A stretch of DNA of 42,019 nucleotides from Syntrophales bacterium (GTDB lineage Bacteria; Desulfobacterota; Syntrophia; Syntrophales; CG2-30-49-12). A model generated the notes under the pieces. The model was not told where the DNA came from, did not search any database, and saw only the letters and a program-made list of their open reading frames with translations. The translations under genes and the position numbers were made by a program. The DNA lies in contig JASEGZ010000012.1 in the NCBI GenBank assembly GCA_030018935.1, positions 1 through 42,019 on the forward strand. The letters run 5' to 3'. This document shows positions 7,377 to 14,759 of the stretch, in pieces. Each line of letters begins with the position of its first letter. Position 1 is the stretch's first letter.

Positions 7377-10046
7377 TCACGCCTTTTCCACCTTAACTGC
7401 ACACACCTTGTACTCGGGAATCTTCGCCACCGGGTCAAGGGCATTTATCGTGAGCATGTTTGCCGGCGATTCACTGAAATGAAAGGGAACAAAGATAACC
7501 CCCCTGCCTGGTCGTTCACTTATCAAGGACTTTACTTTGATATCCCCGCGGCGGGATGCGATACGGACAAACTCACCGGAGCCGATACCCAGATGCACGG
7601 CATCATCCGTGTTTATCTCCGCGAGAAGCTCAGGATAAAGCATATTGAGTCCTCTCCCTTTACGGGTCATTGTGCCGGTATGGTAATGCTGCAATACCCT
7701 TCCTGTGGTAAGCAAGAATGGGTACTCCTTATCCGGCAGTTCAGCGGGTGGTTTGTAATCAATGGCAAAGAATAGCCCTTTCCCCCTCACAAATTTTTCT
7801 GTATGGAGGATCGGTGTTCCCGGATGGTCTTCATCGGGACAGGGCCAGAAAATACCATCCCCTTCAACACGCCGGTAAGTTATACCGGCATAGCTCGGAG
7901 TTACCCTGCGGATCTCGTCCATTATATCCTCTGGACATTTATAACCCATCGGGTACCCCATCCTTCCGGACAACTCAGAGATTATCCGGTAGTCTTCTCT
8001 CGCCTCCCCCGGTGGAGAGATAACCTTCCTTACACGCTGGACCCTTCTTTCAGAATTTGTGAAGGTCCCTTCCTTCTCGGCGAAGGATGCGGCAGGAAGG
8101 ACAACATCGGCGTATTTCGCCGTCTCTGTGAGAAATATATCCTGGACCACGAGAAACTCCAGCGATTTTAGGCAATGTTCTATATGATTCATATCCGGGT
8201 CAGACAGGAGCGGGTTCTCACCCATGATATATATCGCCTTTACCTTCCCCTCTTCGGCAGCGCTAAACATCTCGGTAACTGTAAGTCCTGGTGCGCGGGG
8301 GAGATTATTCACACCCCATGCCTTTTCAAACTTTTCCCTCGCTTCCTCACTGCTAACCGGTTGATAGCTTGTAAAAACATTGGGCAGGGCGCCAAGGTCA
8401 CATGCCCCCTGAACATTGTTCTGTCCCCGGAGGGGATTGACCCCTCCCCCTTCAACGCCGACATTGCCGCAGAGCATGGCCAGATTTGCCAGGGATTTGA
8501 CAGTGTCCGTCCCCGTTATATGCTGGGTAATGCCCATCGTATACAAGATTGACGCCGGTTTTGCCTTCCCGTATGTGCGGGCTGCCTCCATTAAATCTGA
8601 AGCTGGTATACCTGTAATATCGGAAACATACTGGGGGGTATATTTTTCGACAGCGGCCTTGAACTCGTCAAAACCTTCTGTTCTCTCCTTTATATATTCA
8701 GATGCCTGCAAATTCTCTTTAATAATAATATGCATAAACCCGTTGATCCAGGCAATATCGGTACCCGGTTTCTGTCTGAGCCAGATATCTGCATAGTCAA
8801 CTAAATCTATCTTTCTTGGATCTACAACGATTAACTTTGCCCCTTTTCTTAGAACCGCCTCTTTTATGTAGTTGGCAAAGATCGGGTGACATTCCGTGGT
8901 ATTGCTTCCCGTTACTAATATGACCTCCGATTTCAGGACATCGGCGATGGGATTTGTCATCGCCCCACTGCCAAATGATGCGGCAAGACCTGCCACCGTA
9001 GAGGAGTGTCAAAGCCGGGCACAGTGGTCTATGTTGTTTGTTCCGATAACCGCCCGGAGGAACTTCTGCATGAGATAGTTCTCTTCATTGGTACACCGGG
9101 CGGAAGAGAGACCGGCAATTGCATCCCCTCCATTCGCGGCTTTAATCTTACTCAATCTTTCTGCAACCAGATCCAATGCCTCGTCCCAGGTAGTCTCGTG
9201 AAATTTCCCCTCCCGTTTAATAAGAGGCTTTGTAAGACGCTCCTCGCTCCCGATGAATTCATACCCGAAACGCCCCTTGACACATAAACTACCCTTATTT
9301 ATTCCGTCACCATCTTTTGTCGTGATACCGATAATCTTGTTATTCATCACATTAAGTTCAAGCTGACAACCGCATCCACAGTAGGCACATGTGGTCTTCA
9401 CACGATTTACCATCCAGGTGCGCCCCTTGTACCGGCTCAGATTTTCCGTCAAGGCCCCGGTGGGACAAACCTTGATACATTCACCACAGGACTCACACTT
9501 CTCCTTATTTATCGGAGATATACCTGCTTCATAGCCTGAGCCGACAATATCAATAGCTCCTAACGCCTTTATATCCCGGCAGGCGGCGACGCAGCGCAGA
9601 CACATGATACACCTGTCCGGCCAGTAGCGGATGAGAGGGGTGGCATAAATCGCCTCCCGCACCTTTTTCTCCGCCTGGTAGTCTGCGGTCTCTATCTCAA
9701 ACTCATATACCAGATCCTGGAGCGAGCATTCTCCACCCTTGTCACAGACGGGACAGTCAAGGGGGTGGTTGACCAGCATCAATTTGAGGGTCTCCCTTCT
9801 CATCTGTTGCAGACGTTCGGAATTTGTGACCACCTTGATGCCTTCTACAACAGGCGTCGTGCATGCCGTCATGGGATGAGGCAATCCCTCGATTTCTACC
9901 ACGCACATCCTGCATGAGCCTATGGGGTTTAATCGTTTATGATAACAAAGGGTCGGAATCTTGATCCCTGCCAGTTTTGCCGCATTCAGGATTGTAGTAC
10001 CTTCCTTTACTGTAATCTCCCTTTCATCAATGGTTAGATTAACCAT
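7377..10046 (-). CDS. fdhA: Formate dehydrogenase catalytic subunit, selenocysteine-containing
   Basis: Molybdenum/tungsten bis-MGD formate dehydrogenase of 889 residues, read through an in-frame TGA at 9009-9011 as Sec346. The context DHCARL[11 protein letters not shown] matches the family active site (NVDCCARV-Sec-HGPSVAG in E. coli FdhF), and a SECIS hairpin follows at the correct spacing. Domains in order: 2Fe-2S domain ([15 protein letters not shown]), NuoG-like His-Cys cluster region ([14 protein letters not shown]), two 4Fe-4S clusters ([26 protein letters not shown]), 4Fe-4S of the Mo domain (CAYCGCGCQ), the molybdopterin core and C-terminal dinucleotide-binding domain. There is no Tat signal, so the enzyme is cytoplasmic, fitting an NAD(P)- or ferredoxin-linked type. 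GAGGGG precedes the ATG. Its partner flavoprotein lies upstream at 11022-12974, but a toxin-antitoxin cassette separates them. Confidence 0.95.
8982..9011 (-). promoter_or_regulatory. UGA Sec codon with bacterial SECIS hairpin
   Basis: Downstream of the UGA (9011-9009) the mRNA reads GGCA-GGUCU-UGCC (8994-8982), a 4-bp stem with the GGUCU apical loop recognised by SelB. The loop starts 18 nt after the UGA, the same distance as in E. coli fdhF. This explains the split reading frame as recoding, not a mutation. Confidence 0.93.
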
Positions 10047-10182
10047 CTTTACCCCTCTTTTATATTAAGATTTTTTTTTGACAAAACGATATAAAAACAC
10101 TCCTGCTACAATCAAAAAGATAATAGGAAAGTGAGCACTATTAAGTCTTTCCCCTTTCTTCTTTTTTAAGGCAATTAATTTT

Positions 10183-10257
10183 ACCTAACGTGTGCGGCAC
10201 AGACGACGCCAATGGTTCCGAGTCCTCCGTTTGTGCCGTTGTTATCTGAAGTTGGGC
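10183..10257. repeat. attC-like integron recombination site
   Basis: ACCTAAC (10183-10189) fits the RYYYAAC box and GTTGGGC (10251-10257) fits GTTRRRY. Between them CGGCACA (10195-10201) pairs with TGTGCCG (10232-10238), giving the R-L-loop-L-R layout of attC sites. It lies just 3' of the minus-strand toxin gene and separates it from fdhA. It is the best consensus match of all the sites in the window, although its sequence is unlike the 32-33 kb family. Confidence 0.55.
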
Positions 10258-10272
10258 TCATACCATTTCCGT

Positions 10273-10584
10273 CTATTTTTCAAATATTTTTAAACTCAAC
10301 AACCGAGCGCCGTAAATGACTCGCATAATAACTACCCTTAACCCGTCAATTCTAAAGATAGTTCTGTAATTGCCATAGATAATATGCCGATATTCTTTTC
10401 CTAATTCCCGTGATTCAGGGATAACCGGACACCGCAAAGGAAATTGTTCTAATGAATCAATTTGACGTTCTATTTCCTTAACTAATTTAGCTGCCGCAGC
10501 CTTGTTGTCAGATGCGATGTATTGGAAAATCTCCTGTATGTCCGATTCAGCAATTGCAGTAATCTCAACCCGATATTTTTGCAC
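10273..10584 (-). CDS. RelE/ParE-family toxin
   Basis: Toxin of a type II pair, 103 residues. YRVEITAIAESDIQEIFQYIASDN, then QIDSLEQFPLRCPVIPESRELGKEYRHIIYGNYRTIFRIDG and VIMRVIYGARLL, is the classic ParE/RelE-fold pattern (N-terminal helical hairpin, FPxRCP, YR.IIYGNYRxIFR). ParE members poison gyrase and RelE members cut mRNA at the ribosome; which applies here cannot be read from sequence. The start overlaps the antitoxin end by 20 bp, so the two are translationally coupled. The pair sits inside the formate dehydrogenase operon in the same direction, next to an attC-like site, suggesting arrival as a gene cassette. Confidence 0.88.
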   Translation of the reverse strand: MQKYRVEITAIAESDIQEIFQYIASDNKAAAAKLVKEIERQIDSLEQFPLRCPVIPESRELGKEYRHIIYGNYRTIFRIDGLRVVIMRVIYGARLLSLKIFEK

Positions 10585-10849
10585 TATCTTTAAACTCTTT
10601 CAAAAAGTCCCGTGCTTCTCGGACTCGACCCTCCTTCAGATCGGCTTCTGCTTCAGCCAACAGCATACCAAGATTCAACGATTTTAACTTTTTCTCAAAA
10701 ACCTCTACGTCCAGTAAAACAGCATCAGGCTTGCCATTGACAGTAACAATAATGGGGCGGCCAGTATGGTGCATTTGTCTAAAAATTTCATTCGTCTTTT
10801 TTTTCAGGTCCGAAACCGATTTTATGTCTTCGGAAATACTTAGAGACAT
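10565..10849 (-). CDS. Phd/YefM-family antitoxin
   Basis: Antitoxin of 94 residues for the overlapping ParE/RelE toxin. SISEDIKSVSDLKKKTNEIFRQMHHTGRPIIVTVNGKPDAVLLDVEVFEKK is the Phd/YefM DNA-binding domain (helix, then the RPIIVTVNGKPDAVLLD strand motif). The C-terminal 40 residues, rich in Ala, Glu and Arg, would wrap the toxin. AAAGGA lies 11 bases before the ATG. The family normally represses its own promoter; a good sigma-70 promoter is present directly upstream. Confidence 0.88.
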   Translation of the reverse strand: MSLSISEDIKSVSDLKKKTNEIFRQMHHTGRPIIVTVNGKPDAVLLDVEVFEKKLKSLNLGMLLAEAEADLKEGRVREARDFLKEFKDSAKISG

Positions 10850-10890
10850 TATAAATCACATCCTTTCTAATATTATATTTGATATTTAGT

Positions 10891-10918
10891 ATGATACCAT
10901 AAAAGAATTTAAAGTCAA
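10891..10918 (-). promoter_or_regulatory. Sigma-70 promoter of the toxin-antitoxin pair
   Basis: On the minus strand TTGACT (10918-10913), a 16-bp spacer and TATCAT (10896-10891) stand about 40 bp before the antitoxin ATG. The A/T-rich, partly palindromic stretch after the -10 (AATATTATATTTGATATT on the plus strand) could be the antitoxin operator. This gives the inserted pair its own transcription inside the fdh operon. Confidence 0.6.
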
Positions 10919-10919
10919 A

Positions 10920-10937
10920 GCATTTTGCGTATCGGGC
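10920..10937. repeat. GCATTTTGC-GTATCGGGC half palindrome
   Basis: This is the right half of the palindromes found at 1-36 and 5139-5180, without a left arm. It lies just outside the toxin-antitoxin promoter, on the side opposite the attC-like site. It may therefore mark the other boundary of the inserted cassette. Confidence 0.45.
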
Positions 10938-11021
10938 TCACATCCTCACCTGGTGCGGATATTCTACCTTCTCCACCATTGACAATTTTTGTCATATATC
11001 ATTCCCTACAGATTTTTTGTG

Positions 11022-12974
11022 TTAAACTGCTACCATCCCCACCCGGTAACATCTCAGGCAACGATCTGCCTCGGCTCTTGCTTCGAGAAAATGGTATCCT
11101 TTTTCTACTTCGGCAAATGTTTGCTTTCTCTCTTCCGGGGGAAGCATCGGGAGGTGTAATCTCTTTCTTCCCCCTAAAAATCCTATCTCCTCCGTGGGAT
11201 CGAAAACTTTGACCTCCGCCAGGAGCCTGTCAAAATAATCGTCATCAGTAGTCTCTAATTCCTTACCATTTATAAAACGGTCTATATTAGCCGCTGCTCT
11301 TCTCCCGCCTGCACAGGCACTGACAAGTGCGGAAGGACCGGTTACACAGTCACCGGCAGAAAATATCCTGGGATTGCTTGTCTGCATGGTAAACTCATCT
11401 GCCACCAGTGTGCCTTTTCTCGTTGTTTTTACGTCATCTTTACCTTCCAGAAAGGTAAGATCAATAGCTTGCCCTATCGCGGGAACCAGAATATCACAAT
11501 CTATCATGAATTCTGATCCCTCCACAGGAACGGGGCGTCTCCGCCCGCTTTCGTCCGGTTCACCCAACTCCATGCGGATACACTCGACACCGATTACCTT
11601 TCCCTCTCTGGTGAGCATCTTTTTAGGATTGGTCAAATAATGAAATTTTACGTTTTCCTCCTCGGCATCTTTGATCTCCACATGATCTGCCGGCATTTCT
11701 CTCTTCGTTCTTCGATAAACAAGATTGACGTCGTCTTTCCCGATGCGGAACGAAGAGCGCACACAGTCTATGGCCACATTCCCACCGCCTACCACAACCA
11801 CCTTTTTCCCCTCCGGGTAAGGATCAATCCCCATGTTAATTTCCTGAAGATACTGAATACCGGGAATGAATCCCCTGTATCCCTTATCCTCTCCCTCCAC
11901 TCCCATGGCAGTACCGGCTTGCGCCCCGATACCGATGAATATTGCATCACTTTCCTTTTCTATCTCAGAAAATTTAATGTCCTTTCCCACCACTGTATTG
12001 TATTTTATGGTAACACCCATCTTTTGAATCTGTTCCGCCTCTAAGCCGAGGATATCCCTCGGGAGACGATAATCAGGAATACCCATTGCCGCCATCCCGC
12101 CTGGTTCCCCAAATCTCTCATAAATCGTGACCGCATGCCCCCTGAGCGCCAAATGATAGGCACAGGTCAGTCCCGCAGGTCCCGCCCCAATAATGGCAAC
12201 TTTACCCGTTTTCTCCGACGGTGTTTGTTTAAACGACAACTTTTTCTTCTTTTCCAAGTTATCGTCCGCCACAAAGCGCTTGAGATGTTTTATGGAGATC
12301 GGTTCATCCAGAATCGTTCGACGACAATGCGTCTCACATGGTCTTACACAAACTCTCCCCACCACGCCGGGAAGGGGGAGCTTCTCCACAATAGTGTTCA
12401 GTGACTCCTCGAATTTTCCTTCCTTTATACATTCTACATAGCGAGGGATATCCAAATGGATAGGACAGGCATCCATGCAGGGGGCGGTAAGTTTATAGTG
12501 ATAGCTGCCTTCTGGAATGGGATTCTTGTCCCGTATTGCCCTCTTAAAATCTTCAGCAAATAATTTTACCGCATCTAAAAGGGGAACTGTTCCGGTTTGT
12601 CCCAGGTTACATTTTGAACCTTCCCGAATAACTTCCGCGACCCGGACAAGGGCATCAATATCCCCATCCTCGCCGTTTCCCTTACAGATCTTTGTCAGGG
12701 TATCTGCCAGGACCATGGTGCCGACACGACAGGTAAAACATTTACCGCAGGATTCACTCTGCACCGCTGTTATGTACGCCTTGCACAGGTCAACAATATT
12801 CACGTCCCGGGATCTCAATATAATGCCGTACCAGCCAATCAATGCCCGAATGTCTTCCTTCCCTGCAAATTGCGAGGGTAGTGAAATCCCTTTAATTTCT
12901 TCATAGTTCTCAGGTTCCTTACCCCTGTTATCTACAATTTCTCCCCCCCACGAGCTGAAAAAAACATCCGTCAT
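11022..12974 (-). CDS. Formate dehydrogenase flavoprotein subunit: NuoF C-terminal domain fused to GltD-like oxidoreductase
   Basis: Electron-transfer partner of FdhA, 650 residues, cytoplasmic. Residues about 40-145 are the C-terminal part of NuoF (SESCGKCFTCRVGT and SKCNLGQTGT carry the four cysteines of a 4Fe-4S cluster), but the FMN/NADH-binding and SLBB parts of NuoF are absent. A GltD-type Fer4 domain follows (CMDACPIHLD, GRVCVRPCETHCRR), then a two-dinucleotide flavoprotein with GAGPAGLTCAYHL for FAD, VVVGGGNVAIDCVRS for NAD(P) and a C-terminal FSAGDCVTGPS motif, ending in DRCLRC. Such GltD-like subunits accompany formate dehydrogenases and hydrogenases and carry electrons to NAD(P)+. 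GGGGGGAAG precedes the ATG. It should be co-transcribed with fdhA, 975 bp away across the toxin-antitoxin cassette. Confidence 0.85.
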   Translation of the reverse strand: MTDVFFSSWGGEIVDNRGKEPENYEEIKGISLPSQFAGKEDIRALIGWYGIILRSRDVNIVDLCKAYITAVQSESCGKCFTCRVGTMVLADTLTKICKGNGEDGDIDALVRVAEVIREGSKCNLGQTGTVPLLDAVKLFAEDFKRAIRDKNPIPEGSYHYKLTAPCMDACPIHLDIPRYVECIKEGKFEESLNTIVEKLPLPGVVGRVCVRPCETHCRRTILDEPISIKHLKRFVADDNLEKKKKLSFKQTPSEKTGKVAIIGAGPAGLTCAYHLALRGHAVTIYERFGEPGGMAAMGIPDYRLPRDILGLEAEQIQKMGVTIKYNTVVGKDIKFSEIEKESDAIFIGIGAQAGTAMGVEGEDKGYRGFIPGIQYLQEINMGIDPYPEGKKVVVVGGGNVAIDCVRSSFRIGKDDVNLVYRRTKREMPADHVEIKDAEEENVKFHYLTNPKKMLTREGKVIGVECIRMELGEPDESGRRRPVPVEGSEFMIDCDILVPAIGQAIDLTFLEGKDDVKTTRKGTLVADEFTMQTSNPRIFSAGDCVTGPSALVSACAGGRRAAANIDRFINGKELETTDDDYFDRLLAEVKVFDPTEEIGFLGGRKRLHLPMLPPEERKQTFAEVEKGYHFLEARAEADRCLRCYRVGMVAV

Positions 12975-13013
12975 TATCTTCCCCCCATTTAACTTTCAAA
13001 GTTTTAATCTCTC

Positions 13014-13101
13014 AGGGTCTAATTCTCCGAAGCAAGCTTCGTTATGAGGAATGCAGTGTACCTTGAGATACCCCGCAGCTTGCTGCGGGGAGGTTCATTA
13101 A
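13014..13101. repeat. Palindromic repeat in the leader of the fdh operon
   Basis: CCCCGCAGC (13071-13079) pairs exactly with GCTGCGGGG (13082-13090), and GAAGC-AA-GCTTC forms a smaller hairpin near 13030. It lies between the fdh promoter and its first gene, hence in the 5' leader. It resembles dispersed palindromic repeats common in this bacterial group (from memory, not searched). Confidence 0.5.
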
Positions 13102-13111
13102 ATGACAGTTT

Positions 13112-13139
13112 TTTATATTAGAGATGAAATAATTGTCAA
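13112..13139 (-). promoter_or_regulatory. Sigma-70-like promoter for the formate dehydrogenase operon
   Basis: On the minus strand TTGACA (13139-13134), a 16-bp spacer and TATAAA (13117-13112). Transcription would start near 13105 and leave a leader of about 130 nt containing the palindromic repeat. Confidence 0.55.
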
Positions 13140-13177
13140 GGAAAATATGGAGATTGCAGGGACGACCCTATTTTGGC

Positions 13178-13206
13178 TTGACATTTTCTGAGGGTTTTAA
13201 TAAAAT
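13178..13206 (+). promoter_or_regulatory. Sigma-70-like promoter for the GNAT/DUF2156 pair
   Basis: TTGACA (13178-13183), a 17-bp spacer and TAAAAT (13201-13206), about 130 bp before the GNAT start. It is divergent from the fdh promoter 39 bp away. Confidence 0.55.
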
Positions 13207-13334
13207 TAATCCACACTCAGGATAGCAAGGATAATAGCTCAGAATTACCCTCACCATGTAACCCAGAGAGGAACAAAAAGGGGCTTTCATAATGGACAGA
13301 TGTTAGCATGGACAGATCTTAGCATCACTGTCAA

Positions 13335-13757
13335 ATGGGCAGTATGGTAACTTATACATTTATCGTAGACCCGAGTCCAGATCAGATCAGGCAGATTACC
13401 GCTATGTACCGCATGGAGGGGTGGTGGTCGAAGGATACCGACGACCATGACCTGGTTGCACGTATCACCGCAGGCAGCCATTGCTTCCTTGTGGCCATGG
13501 AAGGAGGTGAAATTATCGGCATGGGCAGGGCCATCAGCGACAGGGCAAGCGATGCCTATATTCAGGACATAACCGTTCATCGCTCCCGCAGAGGTCAGGG
13601 AATAGGCACAAATATCCTGAAAAAGATAGTCACACGTCTGCATGCAGACGGCCTGCGATGGATAGGCCTGATTGCAGAGAAAGGTTCGTTTGATTTTTAT
13701 CACCGCCTTGGATTTAACCAGATGCCGGATGCAACTCCCATGCTCTTAAAAAAATGA
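13335..13757 (+). CDS. GNAT-family N-acetyltransferase
   Basis: Acetyl-CoA-dependent acyltransferase of 140 residues, substrate unknown. GAT-fold motifs are plain: FLVAMEGGEIIGMGRAISD (strand 4 region), AYIQDITVHRSRRGQGIGTNILKKIV with the RRGQGIG acetyl-CoA pyrophosphate loop, and GSFDFYHRLGFNQMP near the C terminus. ATG 13335 is the longest choice; ATG 13344 (MVTYTF) is equally possible, and neither has a strong ribosome site. The stop overlaps the start of the next gene by four bases (ATGA), so the two are coupled and may act on a shared substrate. Confidence 0.85.
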   Translation: MGSMVTYTFIVDPSPDQIRQITAMYRMEGWWSKDTDDHDLVARITAGSHCFLVAMEGGEIIGMGRAISDRASDAYIQDITVHRSRRGQGIGTNILKKIVTRLHADGLRWIGLIAEKGSFDFYHRLGFNQMPDATPMLLKK

Positions 13758-14683
13758 CCACAAAATTGAAACCTTTAGAACCCTTCGATTATCATAACCT
13801 GAAACGATTTGTTAAAGGACAGACTAACAAACTGGCCGCTTATTCCCTTCCTTCCATCATCGTATGGAATAACGATATATGTCAGCCGTTTTATGCTATT
13901 GAAGATAACACCCTCATCTTCTGCACCGAATCAGCCAAACGCCCCGAGAATCGCCATCTGATCCTTCCCATCTCCCCTGGTCGGGAGTTTTCACCAGGGG
14001 ATCTCCATAACCTTGCCCGCCAATTAGGATTTACAGAATACTGGTTTATACCGGAAGACTACATGGAATATCATGGCCGTCCCGAGGTTGAATCATACTT
14101 CGAAATGATTGAGCAGACGGAATATGAAGATTACGTATTTCTTACAAGAGACCTTGTCCAGCTCAAAGGCCGGCAGTACGCGAAGAAGAGAAATCTCATC
14201 CACCAGTTCACAAGGGAGTACCTTGAAACCGGCAGGGTAGAGATGGGAAAAATTTCTTCGTCCAATATCGGGAATTGTCTCGATTTCCTCGAAAAATGGT
14301 GTGAAGATTACCCCTGTGACAGCAGCGATGAGGAGGAGAATTTGGCCTGTGAAAAAAAGGCGGCGATCAATATGTTAAACAACATAGAAGTCCTCGAAGT
14401 GGATGGGCTTCTCATCCGTATTGATGGTATCGTAAGCGCCTTCGGTATATGTACCCATCTGAATGATAACACAGGTGTCCTGATCTTTGAGAAGGCATTT
14501 TCCCACATCAAAGGACTCTATCAGTTCCTGGACCGTGAATGTGCCAGACAACTTTTTACAGGATATGAATACCTTAACAAGGAAAGCGATATGGGAATTG
14601 CCGGTCTTGCCCAGGCTAAACAGTCCTACCACCCTATCATGCGGGTAAAGTCCTATCGCCTTAAAATGAGAGTAAGCGTTTAG
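13754..14683 (+). CDS. DUF2156 / phosphatidylglycerol lysyltransferase C-terminal-like protein
   Basis: Cytoplasmic protein of 309 residues with the DUF2156 double-GNAT fold seen in the C-terminal half of MprF-type aminoacyltransferases. Typical segments are YSLPSIIVWNNDICQPFYAIEDNTLIF, ENRHLILPISPG, YEDYVFLTRDLVQLKGRQYAKKRNLIHQF (the conserved LxGKKxxxKRN-like motif) and GVLIFEKAFSHIKGLYQFLDRE. No transmembrane part is present, unlike full MprF, so it is a stand-alone member whose substrate is unknown. Coupled by ATGA overlap to the GNAT gene. Confidence 0.85.
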   Translation: MTTKLKPLEPFDYHNLKRFVKGQTNKLAAYSLPSIIVWNNDICQPFYAIEDNTLIFCTESAKRPENRHLILPISPGREFSPGDLHNLARQLGFTEYWFIPEDYMEYHGRPEVESYFEMIEQTEYEDYVFLTRDLVQLKGRQYAKKRNLIHQFTREYLETGRVEMGKISSSNIGNCLDFLEKWCEDYPCDSSDEEENLACEKKAAINMLNNIEVLEVDGLLIRIDGIVSAFGICTHLNDNTGVLIFEKAFSHIKGLYQFLDRECARQLFTGYEYLNKESDMGIAGLAQAKQSYHPIMRVKSYRLKMRVSV

Positions 14684-14686
14684 CGG

Positions 14687-14750
14687 TCAACTATCAGCGG
14701 TCAGCGGTCAGGAAGGAGCCGAAAGCTGATAGCTGACCGCTGATAGTTGA
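14687..14750. terminator. Long inverted repeat between convergent genes
   Basis: TCAACTATCAGCGGTCAGC (14687-14705) pairs exactly with 14732-14750, a 19-bp stem. It lies between the stops of the DUF2156 gene (plus) and the DUF362 gene (minus). A bidirectional terminator is likely, though no long T-run follows. The arms contain the tandem unit GCGGTCA. Confidence 0.55.
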
Positions 14751-14759
14751 TAGAGTACT

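Larger units (their letters stand above)
12975..13334. other. Divergent intergenic region with promoters and palindromes
   Basis: This 360-bp gap between the fdh operon (minus) and the GNAT gene (plus) holds a palindromic repeat (13014-13101), a minus-strand promoter (13112-13139), a plus-strand promoter (13178-13206) and a tandem 16-bp repeat (TGGACAGAT.TTAGCA twice, 13293-13324). No gene is seen in it. Confidence 0.6.

Noticed and set aside
7371-8796. Several plus-strand ORFs of 100-135 residues
   Set aside because: All are antisense to fdhA, which has clear family similarity over its full length.
7377-9008. Two separate molybdopterin oxidoreductase genes or a nonsense mutation in fdhA
   Set aside because: The TGA sits at the family Sec position and is followed by a SECIS hairpin at standard spacing, so one selenoprotein gene is the better reading.
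13287-13703. A 138-residue minus-strand ORF
   Set aside because: It lies opposite the GNAT gene, whose acetyl-CoA loop and family motifs are unmistakable.
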